Positions 10,148 through 20,786 of a stretch of DNA of 64,000 nt are shown piece by piece. Made by a program: the position numbers and the translations under genes. The notes under the pieces are model-generated. The model was not told the origin of the DNA. It saw nothing but the letters and a program-made list of their open reading frames with translations, and did no database searches. Origin of the DNA: Bacillota bacterium (lineage in GTDB: Bacteria > Bacillota > UBA4882 > UBA10575); contig DUOH01000045.1 in NCBI GenBank assembly GCA_012838955.1, positions 1-64,000 of the forward strand. Direction: 5' to 3'. Position 1 is the stretch's first letter. Every line of letters starts with the position of its first letter.

Positions 10148-13100
10148 CTATTTAACTACGGTGTTCTCCTGATTCCGACCCAACGCATTCAATTGCTCGA
10201 TTCCGATAATCCCTAATTGATCCTCATAATAGTCGACGGCTAGGTTCTTAATAAAGCGGCACTTAATGACCACAGGCGCAGCGCCGTCATCCTCCTTCAC
10301 TCCGTATACCAGGTTTTCTTGAAGGATACACCCTTTCAGCATGGGGGCGGAGTTCAAGAGGTGAATACCGATGCGGTTACGGGCAAAGAGGCAATCCTCA
10401 GCGGTCAGATCGCTCTCCGCCACTACCAACCCGGCGGTAGCCGTATAAATGTGCGCATGGCGCAAGACCGAACCCGGATCAGCGCTGATGAGCCTGATTC
10501 CGCCCCAAGCCGTAGTATCCCCGCCGAAGATTACGGGCTGCTCAGCGGTTCCTTCGATCAAGATCCGGCCAAATACGATAATCCGGTATTCACCTAAAAA
10601 GTCTATGGTGGTTCCGGCTTTAATTCTTAAGGTGACGCCCGATGGTACAATGATATCGCCGATAATGTCGGCCTCGCCCTCCCAATCCTCATCCAGGGTT
10701 AATTCACCGTAAGAGGTATTGGTGACGATGACCTTGGTGGTCACCGGTTCGGACCATTTACCGTCATTGTCCATGACGCTCAGTGTGACCAGATACTCGC
10801 CAAGCTCTTGGTAGGTACAGGCCGGCTCCGCTTCCCGGCTGGTTTCTCCGTTTCCGAAGTCCCAGAAATACTCCACAACAGTACCGTCGCTATCCGCCAC
10901 CTCCGGGGTGAAGGTAATAGTTCCCCCTTTGAATACTCTCCGGTCCGGTCCGGGATTGGCCGTGGGTTTGGCGTTGAGCCTAATGGCTTCGGTTACCATC
11001 TCTCCCACATTTCCAGCCAGATCTGTCGGTTGTAGTACCAAGATATAAACCCCTTCAAGCTCTGCCGGTAGAGGAAAGGGATGCAAGTATTCGCCGGAAA
11101 CAGCAACTCTTTCCGGTTCAGGCTCGTAGCCGTTGGGATAAGTCAGTTTGTATTCAATATGGCCTGCTTCACTGAGCAACCAGGTTAGATCAAGCAAGCC
11201 GTCGTTGGTCACAAACTCCTCCACCTCTTTGACTATGGAAACAACCGGTGGAGTCAGATCCACCAGGATCTCTCCGGAATAAGCCACTTCCGACCAAGCG
11301 CCAAGGGAGTTTTGGGCCTGGAAGGCGAGGTAGTAAACTCCTCCGTCCACCAGGTCGAATTCGGTCAGGTGGATGGAGCCGGAAGTCCGGTTGGTCAACA
11401 CCACCGGCGCGTCCTCCAGATCTTGCTTGTTCTGATCCGGTACAAAGCAGAACCGGTAGGCGGCAATCCCTGATTCCGGATCATCGGCCGCCCAGTCAAT
11501 ATGAATTCCGTCTTTTAAATCCTGGCGGTTAATATATGGTGAGACATAAGAAAACTTCGTCACCACAGGAGGGGTGAGTTCCGTCTTAATGGCCTCACTG
11601 GTATATACAGGCGACCACAGTCCCGCCCCGTTTTTAGCCATTACGGAGATATAATAGTCATGGTCATTATGTAACGGTAGATCGTCAAGGTAGAAGCTGA
11701 CCATGGTCTGCTGTGTGCTGATCGACCTCCACCCATCAGTCACATCGGTTCCCCGCCGATAACTGCCTACGGCATAGCGGTATTCTGCGATTCCGGAGAC
11801 GTCATCCCGGGCTTCCCATTGCAATAGAAAGCGTCGCGGCATTAGGGCCGGGGTATGGATATTGAGAATCTCCGGCGGGGTGGTGTCAATGGAGAATGAG
11901 TTGGAGCGTCCAGGATTAGACCAGACAGCGGGGGTATTCTCCGCCAACGCCCGGTTCTGTACACGAACAAAGACGTAGTAAGTCTTTCCGTCTTCCAGCT
12001 GCAAACCGGTTAGGGACTGACTGCCGGATAGATCAGCCGCCTGCCACAGTAGATCCTTTCCATTCGGGTCTTCGCCAATGGCGTATTGGGCATCGATGAT
12101 CCCGGAAGGAGTAGGCGCCGAAGTCCAGTCAAAGACCAGCCTGGTTCCGTCCGTCAGATACCGGCCTTGCACCTTAACGGATTGCACCGCCGGAGGCTTG
12201 GAATCCACCATAATCCCATCGCTGGTACTAACCATAGAGACAATTCCCGCTTGATTTACTGCAGAAACGGTAAAGATATACACTTGACCTTCCTCCAAGT
12301 TAAGTCCGGTCAAATTGATATGCTCCACACCACCAGAAGACATCACTACTCGATCGCTAAAGACACTGTTTATATCCTCTAATGTCCCCAGGGAAAGACG
12401 GTATTCGGCTATACCCGATTCGGCGTCACTGGCCACCATACTTACTTTTAGCTCTGAATTAGACAGAGAGAAATCTCCATAATCCATCACCATAGGCAAG
12501 GTGGGGGCTGTAGTATCAACCAAGATCCCGTCGCTGAAGCCGACACTCTCCAATCCCGCATTATTAATCGCCTTGACCGCTAAATAGTATGTTCCACCTT
12601 GTAGTAGTTCCAATTCATCAAGTAATACTTCTTTCTCCAAGAGACTACAGTACCACTCTTCACTACCATTGAGTGACTGCTGGGTGGTGAGAGCGTACCA
12701 ATATTCGCGGATCCCGGATTCCTCATCTTCAATAGGCCATTTCCAGCTGAATTTCAGCCGATCACTTCGATTAGTATAGTTACCTTCATCAATAACTACC
12801 GGAGGTTCCGGGGCAGTTCGATCAATAGGAATACGAGTGCTGATCCGCTGTACGGTCAGGCCGGCGCCGTTTTCCACCAATAAGGTTAAGTAACATTGTT
12901 GCCTATGGACAAAATCAATCTCTGTTCCATCCGTATCCTGACAGATTAGGTATTGTTTCATATTCCCCAAATTGAGCCAGCCTTTGGTCAAATCGGTTCC
13001 TCCCGGTGATGTTCCTGCTCCGATGTAGCACTTGACACCGGATTCAGGATCATTGGCCAGCCAGTTCAAGAGCAATCCACTACCGTTAGAGTATACAGGA

Positions 13101-16100
13101 TAACTAAAATCAATAATCTCCGGTGAGGTCAGGTCTACACAGATTCCATCACTGGTTCCAATTGTAGAGGTGCTCCCACTCTCTAAAACCGCGCGTACGT
13201 CACAGAAGTATAAGCGGTTATGTTGAAGCTCCAGTCCGGTAACGATCAAGGAAGTATCCGTTGTCGTACTCCAATCCTTAACAACACCTTCCTCTGAACG
13301 GATCCGGTATTCATAAAACCGAATTACTTCCGTGCTTTCCGGAAAGAACCACTCAAAATGTAAGGTTTCTTTTTCAGAAGTAAAGCCGCCATCATCCCGC
13401 ACAACCGGGCTATCACCGGTAATAACTTTAGTGCCGGTACTAGAAACAGTCGTCACTCCTCCACAAATGTTGACAGCTTTCACAGTAAAATAATAGGTTA
13501 GTCCCAGCGGTATGTCGGCATACTGCCGTAGCTCCACAAATTCGGCGGGATACTCAATTGTAAGCCACCCCTCGGAATCGGCGCCCGGTAATCCAGTCGA
13601 AAGATCGGTGTCACCCGGGGCGCTGCCGATAGCATACTTCAAACTAGTGACCATTGTATCTTCATCTCTGGCATTAACTTGAGCATAGTATAACTGCTTG
13701 TCGTTTTGTGTGGATTTACTCGCTACAGTAAGTACAGGGGCAGAAGTATCAATAATTAAAGGATTTGAATAGACAGTGGTAGTCAAACCGATTCCATTAG
13801 TTGCCCGAACGGCCAAATAATAGGCTTTACCGCTGACAGGCGTGATTCCATGCTTTAATTCATCAAGTGAATCAAACCACTGAATGCTTTCTGGATCAAT
13901 GGATTCAAGATTAACGTCTTCCGTTAGGGCATACTCTAATCCGCTGATCCCGGTATGCGGATCAACGCTCTCAAGTTTTAAGCGCAAGTCATCAAAGCCC
14001 GAAAGATAATAGTATCCGTTAAAATACTTTCCTCCGGTTAGTTCCCTAATGTTAACCACCGGTCCGGTATGGTCATATAGGAGCGGAGTGCTTTGGATGA
14101 TTTCACTTTTTAGACCCAGTCTGTTTTCAGCTTGGATGTATAAATAATAGATCTGGCCGTCCTCAAAATCGCCTATAAAATTATAGTGATAGGTCCCTTG
14201 TCGATCCACCAATGTAACGCTTTGCATCTTATTCGGATCATACCAACCGTTAGGGTCAGACCAGGCATATTTGAACTGCTTGATCCCTGTTTCCGGATCT
14301 ATTCCCTCCCAAACAGCCGGTACTAGGTTAGAGCCTGTCAAAAACTTACCGTTCTTTTCGGGCAGATCAAAACGGACATTATTTGCAATCGGCGGCGTTT
14401 GATCAATATAATAGATATGGGAAAAACTGGCGGTATTTCCCGCCTGGTCGATTGCGGTTACAGTAAGAAGGTTTGTTCCCTGGTTATTAATGAGCACTTC
14501 ACGGAGAGAATCGCCTGATACGCCATTCACTAACAGTTCAGCGATACCGCTGCCATCATCAGTCGCGCTGACTAGCACACGGTGCTCCTCTGCCCAATCA
14601 AAACTAATATTATCTACGTTAATCGTGGGCGGAGTAACATCAACTGTGAAGCTAACCGGATCCGTCTCAACTACACCGCCATAACCGTCATCTAGGCGCG
14701 CTTTCCAAAAATAGTCTTGACCCTCAATAAGGTTGTTTAAAATTTCATTAGGTAACTCTACATAGGAGATACCATCAGTGCTTAAAAAATACTTAACCTC
14801 AATTGGGTCCCCATCAACATCCAGTTGTTTCTGAGGAGTGCTAAAATTGAGTGTGACTCCACTAATATTATTTATATATCCTTTCGGATCCACACCTGTG
14901 GGTCTCTTTGGCGCAACATTGGCGACTTGAAGTGGTTCAAGTTCCACTTCGGTAATTTCACCGTTTGAGTTAAAGGTTTGAAGCTTATACTTATATGTGC
15001 CGTGTGGAACAAGACCTGTATCTTTATAATAAAGTTCATTAACGCTAATTTCGGCCATGTCACCCCCGCCGGAGTTTTCTACACAAATTAACTTATACTT
15101 GGTCGCACCTTCAGCCGGATTAAGCTTTAAGGTAATATAATGTCCATCTTCCGGCGTGTAACCGCTGGTGGTTTCTGTAAGGTTAAGACTACCGGGAGCG
15201 GCTTTCGTATAGCCAATGTTTTCAATCCATTCGGACTTATTACCGGCTTGGTCCAGAAGTTGCACACTTATCTTTACAGGCACATTATAGCCTGTAACCG
15301 GAAGAGTTATCCTGTTATCGCCGGTTTCAAGATCCTTCAATTCCGAACCATCCCAGTACTTGATGCGATAACCGGCAATGCCGCTTAAGTTGTCAGTTCC
15401 ACCTCCCCAGCGGAAGTAGACGGAATCGGTTCCACCTTGGTTATAAACACCAAAGTTATCAAGGGCTGGCGGGGTAGTATCCAGGATAATATTACGCTGT
15501 ATTGAGACCGGCGGTCCCCAAACGCCGACAGTGGCTTGCGCCTCAGTTTGTGTCTGCATGTAAATGGTTTTCTTTCCTTCGCCCGCCGGCAAGGTCAGGT
15601 GAATCGAATTCTGCCAATCAGTCACCGGATCCATCCAATTTTTATCATCATATGAAAACCTGACCCGATAGACGTTATAAGCATCATCAATATTAATTGT
15701 GACTGAGCGGTCATTAGTAAACCGATTACCACTATTAATCATAAATGTGGCAACCGCTTGTCCCTTATCTACAATCAGAGTCCCTGAAGCTTCAGAGAAA
15801 CCTTGGAACTCATCTTTAACCTGAACAGTCCAGGTATATTTGCCGTCAGGAAGATTGGTAACTGTTAACGGTTCTTGGTCACTCCGACTTATCGGTCCAT
15901 ATGTATAATCTTCTCCATTATTTGTCTGACCGGAAATTTTATAAGTATAAGTGAGGTCGTCACCATCCTCATCAATTACCTCAAGCAACTTAAAGTTAAG
16001 CGTATGATAACTGTAAGTGGTTAAATCTGGAAGGGGCTCCATAGCTACAATCTTGGGCGGATTATTACTTACTGCAACTTCTCTCTCATCCCAAACCACC

Positions 16101-19100
16101 TTATCCCCGTTTCTAGTATAAACCCGGTAAACATAGGTTTCATGACTACGGGCCGGAAGAGGTTCAAGAAAGCAATAGACTTGTTCTTGAGTACTCTCCG
16201 ATGATAACCGTTGATGAGCAGGTTCTTGCGCAACATCTGCCGTTTCCAATTCTTTTTCATAATCAAAGGATTGATTTGAAGTTAAAGTAATGCTCGCTTC
16301 ATCGAAAATATATTCAAAAGTCAAGGCACATTGACAGTAAAACCCATAATCATCATCATCACCAATAGTGTGTTTATTTCTATGATGGCCGGAAAAGTAC
16401 TTTATCATCACATAAGAATTGGCAGGAATTTCGAAGCTATCACTCCTACTTCCATTGTAGAACTTTTGCCATACTAATTGCTGACCATCGGCTGAAGTCA
16501 CCTCAAAATATGGATCTCTGTAACATCTATCAATATAATCTTCAATATACAAACTATAATTTACCCGAACTTTACATGGTAATCTTTTTACATCAGTTAC
16601 TTCATTAATCTGAGCAGATTTATTCTTATCTATAGGGCCACAAATGTAGTACCCGCCACTCGGTCGATTTGCTGGTAGATACATTGTAAAAGTGTTTCCG
16701 ACACCCGTGTTTTCATGGTGACAATCAAAAATAAGATAATAAGATCCCAAAGGCGGCGGGCTGACAGTAATCGTAACTGGCACGGAACTAGTCACAGCTC
16801 CATCATTATCAGTAGCTTTGGCTACCAGAGTGTGGATGCCAACCGGCACATCAGTCCATTCAATTCTGTATGGATTCTGGGTAACCGTACCAAGGTGCGT
16901 TTCTCCAACGTAAAAATCAACTTTACTGATATTTCCGTCGTGATCAAAGGCATCAGCTTCGATTGTGATATCCATAGGCCACGTAAACTTCTGACCATTA
17001 CTTATATTCTTAATGATTACCGTTGGGTGACTGTTTTTAACCGTAATATTTACCGGGGCTGAAACCGTCTCTAAACCACTATCATCTATGGCCCTGGCGG
17101 TTAACTGATATTTTCCTGCCGGTACATTACTCCAGGTAAAACTATAAGGACTACCCGTAGCAGAACCGATATATGTTGATCCATTATAAAATAGGACTTT
17201 AACAATTCTACCATCTATGTCATAGGCATCCGCGCTTAGGATAATGTCGGCCGGTTGTTCAAAGTCCAGACTATCCGATTGCACCTTCAATGAAACCTGC
17301 GGATACCCTATAAGCCCTACCCCCAATTGGGAAGGATCCATGTATCCGGTATCATAGTCCAGCTGCAAACTACCGTCAGCGCCTTTCTTATACCTCTCAA
17401 CACGCAAATATGAAGCTTCAGCTTTGGAAATCTTCAGTTCCGCTTTTGTTTGGCTTCGCGCTTCTTTCGGCGCTAGTAAAGCAGCTTTTTCGGGGTAAGT
17501 ATAAAAGAATAAGGTCCGGATGGATTTATTCCCGGAATTATCAATGGCTTCCAAAGTAACTACAACCCTGGCGTTCCACGGCAGATCGGGAATAGAGAAT
17601 GTGGATTCGTTCTGGGAAAACTCATGAGAACCACCGGGTTTTCCATTAACCGTCCATGATATCTTATTGCTCTGTAGTCCGCTTTCCAAGTCCCGTACTT
17701 GACATTCCAAATTGATCGAATTATCGCTACTATCAACCTCTCCTTGAAATTTATCAACTACTGGGGGGGATAAGTCCAAGGTGAAACTATAATTGGACGT
17801 AGTATACAAATCAAACCCATCCCAAGCTGCCACCTGACAAAGTATTTCGCTTCCCGGGTCAAAACTAAACTGCCGAATAAAGTAAGGAATATTAATGATA
17901 CCAGACCCGTCATCCGGCGGATTCAACCAATACTCATATTTATTAGTTGAATTTGTTTGCTCTAAAGTTAATTTATACTCTTTTAGAGGATTTCCGTCCG
18001 GATCCGTATAGTTGAAACGAAGACGATGGCTTCCATTGGCGTAGCGGTTTTTAACCGGATTACCCTGGCTATCAACCAGTCCTAAATTTGTTACCTCGCA
18101 AATCTTGTTCTTTGGATGATAAAGATCAATCTCCAAAGAACCCCAGCCAGAATTGGGAGCAGAACCACGGCTAACAACCAGCCGATATGGAACTTCCTTT
18201 TCAAATTTGAATTTATAGCCGCCGTCAAAATAATCGTAGTAATTTACATCGAATTTCCATTCATGTAAAGTTTGCGTACCTGATATAATCTTTACAGAAG
18301 GATAACCCAGACTACTTGGAGACCCGTTTTTTTGAGCTTTAAATTGCATCATCAATTCACCAGAATCACCCGTAGACGGCATGGTGAAAGTTGAGTCAAT
18401 GATTCCAGGATTACCCCGCATGAAAATACGGCTCTCATAATTAGTGGTCAAGCGAGGAAATCTCAATTCCGCCCAGGTATCTTGGGGGACTACAACTTTA
18501 TATGTTCCAGCATTTAGATGAAGTGCTCCGTGATCCGATGAGGAGGTAAAGATCGGCATCTCTTCCCCAACTTGATACACTCGAAAGCCTGTTGATAAAT
18601 GGGAATTACTGGTATAGCTAATGGTCTGTGGATTCTTTATCTCAAAAACCTTCTCCACTTCATTCTTATGGACTTTTGTAGACAAAATGCCTGGCGGTAT
18701 TTTTTTAAATAAGCGACCGTTATCATCTCCATATGTGATAGATGCCCAGGCTTCGCCATGAAAAGTACCGCCACCGACCTTGTGTTTAGTACGACCGCCG
18801 TAAATTACCACTTCATAATAATGTCCGGCAACAAGATCCAGTTCACGGGAGTCGTAATAATCATAAAGTCCACTATAGTCCAAGTATGTTATACCTGCTG
18901 TTAAGTCTCTAAAATAACCTCTTGCGTAATCATGTTTACTAAGATGCCCGTGCATATGAGGACCTTTAATTTCCATTTCGCACCTGATTGTCCCATTATT
19001 TTCTGGGGCATATAATAGAAAACGCCGCTCAGTTTGGCCATAGCTATATAATTCCCCTACCGAAACTTGAGGATCCACCACAATCGGATATTTTCTGTTT

Positions 19101-19957
19101 TTATCCTTCAGCCAACCCATATTGAGCACCAGATCACAATAGAGCTGATCGCCTTGACGGTGAAACCTGGTTTCAATCTCTATACAGTTCTCTCTGTTTT
19201 CCTTCTCAAACATAAATGATGGGTGAATCGTATAAATAATATTTCCCGAATTGTCAACTAAATTGATGGAGCCTTCAGGTCCATCTTCCGGCCTTAAGTC
19301 GCCAAAATCAACTTTAAAGCTTAATACAGGTTTTTCCGGAAGAGAATAAAAGATTAATTCGTCTTTTACACCTCCAGGAAATACTGTATATTCTAGATCA
19401 CAGTTATCAAAGATCTTGTCATATCTTATTTTATTCTTACTAATCTTGGCAGAACGCTTATGCTGGTGGTCAAGTTGGAAATAAATCCGCTTGCTTTGGT
19501 GCTCAAGAACCATACCGCCGTCGGATTTATCGGCAAAATGGGCTTTCACCGTATTCTTATCGACATGATAACGAAAACGGTCTCCCCCATAGTTTTCAGA
19601 TATTCCTGCATCTTCACTGCCGGTAGCTTTAGATGCTCGAAACAACATAGTCTTCGGCTCGGATTTTTCGTCAACTATATCGGTTTCAATCGGATAGTAT
19701 TGATTGTCCTCCCCCAAATAATTCAAGGGACATGTAGCAATAAAAGTAACAATTTTACCTTGGTTATCTCTAAAGCTTCGCCGAAATTTGGATCGCTGGT
19801 CTACTAATTCATTTTCAGGATCCATCTTTTCGATCGCGGCCTGTAATTCATCAGCAAAATCATTCACTTGTTCTTCACTATCTACCGCCATAACTACCTG
19901 AAATAATATTAATAATAAAAGTAACGTCACAACCGCAAAAAGTATACCCTTCCGCAT
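10148..19957 (-). CDS. Giant exported multidomain surface protein (WapA-like N-domain, Ig/FN3 repeats, PKD, beta-helix)
   Basis: 3269 residues with a clear signal peptide (1-25, hydrophobic VVTLLLLLILFQVVMAV). Residues 30-300 resemble the N-terminal domain of wall-associated RHS proteins, ending in the typical YPIVVDP motif near 291. Two Ig-like domains follow (about 886-1080; motifs VLFYNGSTYIG and VDFYVGETHLG), then a module of unknown type rich in aromatic residues with scattered cysteines (about 1090-1215). Long FN3-like repeats of about 100 residues carry the recurring linkers DGIxVDxTxP and SGIxxYRxxxG (about 1300-2990). A PKD domain (about 3000-3075, YFWDFGNGE) and a right-handed beta-helix (about 3080-3269) close the protein. 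No LPXTG, SLH or other anchor is visible. It has no YD repeats, unlike its downstream neighbour, to which it may be coupled. Role as adhesin or partner is inferred. Confidence 0.88.
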   Translation of the reverse strand: MRKGILFAVVTLLLLLILFQVVMAVDSEEQVNDFADELQAAIEKMDPENELVDQRSKFRRSFRDNQGKIVTFIATCPLNYLGEDNQYYPIETDIVDEKSEPKTMLFRASKATGSEDAGISENYGGDRFRYHVDKNTVKAHFADKSDGGMVLEHQSKRIYFQLDHQHKRSAKISKNKIRYDKIFDNCDLEYTVFPGGVKDELIFYSLPEKPVLSFKVDFGDLRPEDGPEGSINLVDNSGNIIYTIHPSFMFEKENRENCIEIETRFHRQGDQLYCDLVLNMGWLKDKNRKYPIVVDPQVSVGELYSYGQTERRFLLYAPENNGTIRCEMEIKGPHMHGHLSKHDYARGYFRDLTAGITYLDYSGLYDYYDSRELDLVAGHYYEVVIYGGRTKHKVGGGTFHGEAWASITYGDDNGRLFKKIPPGILSTKVHKNEVEKVFEIKNPQTISYTSNSHLSTGFRVYQVGEEMPIFTSSSDHGALHLNAGTYKVVVPQDTWAELRFPRLTTNYESRIFMRGNPGIIDSTFTMPSTGDSGELMMQFKAQKNGSPSSLGYPSVKIISGTQTLHEWKFDVNYYDYFDGGYKFKFEKEVPYRLVVSRGSAPNSGWGSLEIDLYHPKNKICEVTNLGLVDSQGNPVKNRYANGSHRLRFNYTDPDGNPLKEYKLTLEQTNSTNKYEYWLNPPDDGSGIINIPYFIRQFSFDPGSEILCQVAAWDGFDLYTTSNYSFTLDLSPPVVDKFQGEVDSSDNSINLECQVRDLESGLQSNKISWTVNGKPGGSHEFSQNESTFSIPDLPWNARVVVTLEAIDNSGNKSIRTLFFYTYPEKAALLAPKEARSQTKAELKISKAEASYLRVERYKKGADGSLQLDYDTGYMDPSQLGVGLIGYPQVSLKVQSDSLDFEQPADIILSADAYDIDGRIVKVLFYNGSTYIGSATGSPYSFTWSNVPAGKYQLTARAIDDSGLETVSAPVNITVKNSHPTVIIKNISNGQKFTWPMDITIEADAFDHDGNISKVDFYVGETHLGTVTQNPYRIEWTDVPVGIHTLVAKATDNDGAVTSSVPVTITVSPPPLGSYYLIFDCHHENTGVGNTFTMYLPANRPSGGYYICGPIDKNKSAQINEVTDVKRLPCKVRVNYSLYIEDYIDRCYRDPYFEVTSADGQQLVWQKFYNGSRSDSFEIPANSYVMIKYFSGHHRNKHTIGDDDDYGFYCQCALTFEYIFDEASITLTSNQSFDYEKELETADVAQEPAHQRLSSESTQEQVYCFLEPLPARSHETYVYRVYTRNGDKVVWDEREVAVSNNPPKIVAMEPLPDLTTYSYHTLNFKLLEVIDEDGDDLTYTYKISGQTNNGEDYTYGPISRSDQEPLTVTNLPDGKYTWTVQVKDEFQGFSEASGTLIVDKGQAVATFMINSGNRFTNDRSVTINIDDAYNVYRVRFSYDDKNWMDPVTDWQNSIHLTLPAGEGKKTIYMQTQTEAQATVGVWGPPVSIQRNIILDTTPPALDNFGVYNQGGTDSVYFRWGGGTDNLSGIAGYRIKYWDGSELKDLETGDNRITLPVTGYNVPVKISVQLLDQAGNKSEWIENIGYTKAAPGSLNLTETTSGYTPEDGHYITLKLNPAEGATKYKLICVENSGGGDMAEISVNELYYKDTGLVPHGTYKYKLQTFNSNGEITEVELEPLQVANVAPKRPTGVDPKGYINNISGVTLNFSTPQKQLDVDGDPIEVKYFLSTDGISYVELPNEILNNLIEGQDYFWKARLDDGYGGVVETDPVSFTVDVTPPTINVDNISFDWAEEHRVLVSATDDGSGIAELLVNGVSGDSLREVLINNQGTNLLTVTAIDQAGNTASFSHIYYIDQTPPIANNVRFDLPEKNGKFLTGSNLVPAVWEGIDPETGIKQFKYAWSDPNGWYDPNKMQSVTLVDRQGTYHYNFIGDFEDGQIYYLYIQAENRLGLKSEIIQSTPLLYDHTGPVVNIRELTGGKYFNGYYYLSGFDDLRLKLESVDPHTGISGLEYALTEDVNLESIDPESIQWFDSLDELKHGITPVSGKAYYLAVRATNGIGLTTTVYSNPLIIDTSAPVLTVASKSTQNDKQLYYAQVNARDEDTMVTSLKYAIGSAPGDTDLSTGLPGADSEGWLTIEYPAEFVELRQYADIPLGLTYYFTVKAVNICGGVTTVSSTGTKVITGDSPVVRDDGGFTSEKETLHFEWFFPESTEVIRFYEYRIRSEEGVVKDWSTTTDTSLIVTGLELQHNRLYFCDVRAVLESGSTSTIGTSDGICVDLTSPEIIDFSYPVYSNGSGLLLNWLANDPESGVKCYIGAGTSPGGTDLTKGWLNLGNMKQYLICQDTDGTEIDFVHRQQCYLTLLVENGAGLTVQRISTRIPIDRTAPEPPVVIDEGNYTNRSDRLKFSWKWPIEDEESGIREYWYALTTQQSLNGSEEWYCSLLEKEVLLDELELLQGGTYYLAVKAINNAGLESVGFSDGILVDTTAPTLPMVMDYGDFSLSNSELKVSMVASDAESGIAEYRLSLGTLEDINSVFSDRVVMSSGGVEHINLTGLNLEEGQVYIFTVSAVNQAGIVSMVSTSDGIMVDSKPPAVQSVKVQGRYLTDGTRLVFDWTSAPTPSGIIDAQYAIGEDPNGKDLLWQAADLSGSQSLTGLQLEDGKTYYVFVRVQNRALAENTPAVWSNPGRSNSFSIDTTPPEILNIHTPALMPRRFLLQWEARDDVSGIAEYRYAVGSYRRGTDVTDGWRSISTQQTMVSFYLDDLPLHNDHDYYISVMAKNGAGLWSPVYTSEAIKTELTPPVVTKFSYVSPYINRQDLKDGIHIDWAADDPESGIAAYRFCFVPDQNKQDLEDAPVVLTNRTSGSIHLTEFDLVDGGVYYLAFQAQNSLGAWSEVAYSGEILVDLTPPVVSIVKEVEEFVTNDGLLDLTWLLSEAGHIEYKLTYPNGYEPEPERVAVSGEYLHPFPLPAELEGVYILVLQPTDLAGNVGEMVTEAIRLNAKPTANPGPDRRVFKGGTITFTPEVADSDGTVVEYFWDFGNGETSREAEPACTYQELGEYLVTLSVMDNDGKWSEPVTTKVIVTNTSYGELTLDEDWEGEADIIGDIIVPSGVTLRIKAGTTIDFLGEYRIIVFGRILIEGTAEQPVIFGGDTTAWGGIRLISADPGSVLRHAHIYTATAGLVVAESDLTAEDCLFARNRIGIHLLNSAPMLKGCILQENLVYGVKEDDGAAPVVIKCRFIKNLAVDYYEDQLGIIGIEQLNALGRNQENTVVK

Positions 19958-20335
19958 TCTTCTTCCCCCTAGTATGAATTACCCGACTAAAGTAATTCAG
20001 AAATGAACAAATTCAGACATCAACAAGTAAGATCATTTAGGCAAAACATTACCATTTCTAAGTTCAAAGAAACTAAGCATGAATATTTTTATGTCCTATT
20101 AAATCAATTACACACCATAATCTACTGTTAGTAGAGATTTTTAGATCTATAAAATCGCATCTACCGTCATTATATATTCCTAATATTTTACATATTTATC
20201 ATTAAGTATATCAAATTGGTTAAAATATATCAATAATTATAATAAGTTGTTTGATTTATGAATTACATTCTAATAATTTATTTAGCAACAATTCATATTT
20301 GGGAACTAATTTTAACAGGGTAATTAATTCCAGAC
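19958..20335. other. AT-rich intergenic region upstream of the giant gene
   Basis: About 380 bp of strongly AT-rich DNA separates the giant gene from the fmdB-type terminator. A short hairpin (TCTACT-gtt-AGTAGA, near 20120-20134) is visible. Several TATAAT-like hexamers occur on the minus strand but none has a good -35 partner, so I do not assign a promoter. No coding region is visible. Confidence 0.5.
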
Positions 20336-20362
20336 AAAGAAAAAACCCCTGTTTAGGGGTTG
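20336..20362 (-). terminator. Rho-independent terminator of the zinc-ribbon gene
   Basis: On the minus strand ACCCCT-aaac-AGGGGT is followed by TTTTTTC. It lies about 50 bp beyond the stop of the FmdB-type gene and separates it from the giant surface-protein gene. Confidence 0.8.
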
Positions 20363-20414
20363 GTTAGCATTGAAATATACAGTTACTTCATAATAAATAA
20401 ACCCTGGTATTTCT

Positions 20415-20645
20415 TCAGTGGCATCCGGAGCAGGAGCCGCCGGAACAGTCGGCGCAAGAACCTCCTGACGCTGAAGAGCGACAGGTGGAGCCGTCAGAGG
20501 ACTTCACGGCGAAGCCGCAGACGGAAATCAGACGGGTGGTTTCTCCGGAGTGACAGGCCGGGCAGGGGATCTGCTCTGTGCCTAACCGGCAGAGTTCTTC
20601 GAATTTTTGACCACAATCCCGGCAAATAAATTCATAGATCGGCAT
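20415..20645 (-). CDS. FmdB family zinc-ribbon protein
   Basis: A 76-residue protein starting MPIYEF, the usual FmdB-family start. ATG at 20645 is preceded by GAGGTGAAG; an in-frame GTG three codons upstream lies inside that ribosome site and is less likely. Two CxxC pairs (C8-C11, C28-C31) form the zinc ribbon. The C-terminal third is a low-complexity Ser/Gly/Cys tail (GSCADCSGGSCSGCH), common in this family. FmdB proteins are proposed regulators of amidase and other operons, but the function is largely unproven. It has its own terminator downstream and appears monocistronic. Confidence 0.85.
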   Translation of the reverse strand: MPIYEFICRDCGQKFEELCRLGTEQIPCPACHSGETTRLISVCGFAVKSSDGSTCRSSASGGSCADCSGGSCSGCH

Positions 20646-20754
20646 GATCTTCACCTCAATTCTTAGTATGTGGCGGCGGGCGCTTCCTGAAGCAGACAGA
20701 GAAGGCGTTTTTTCTTTTTATACATCAGATCATCCACAGAAATTAAGGAAGACC

Positions 20755-20786
20755 AGATAAAAAAGAAGGGGTCTCCCCCTTCTTTC
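20755..20786 (-). terminator. Terminator downstream of pduL
   Basis: AAGAAGGGG (20763-20771) pairs with CCCCTTCTT (20776-20784) across a 4-nt loop. On the minus strand the stem is followed by a run of six T. The roughly 110 bp between this and the pduL stop holds no convincing gene. Confidence 0.85.
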
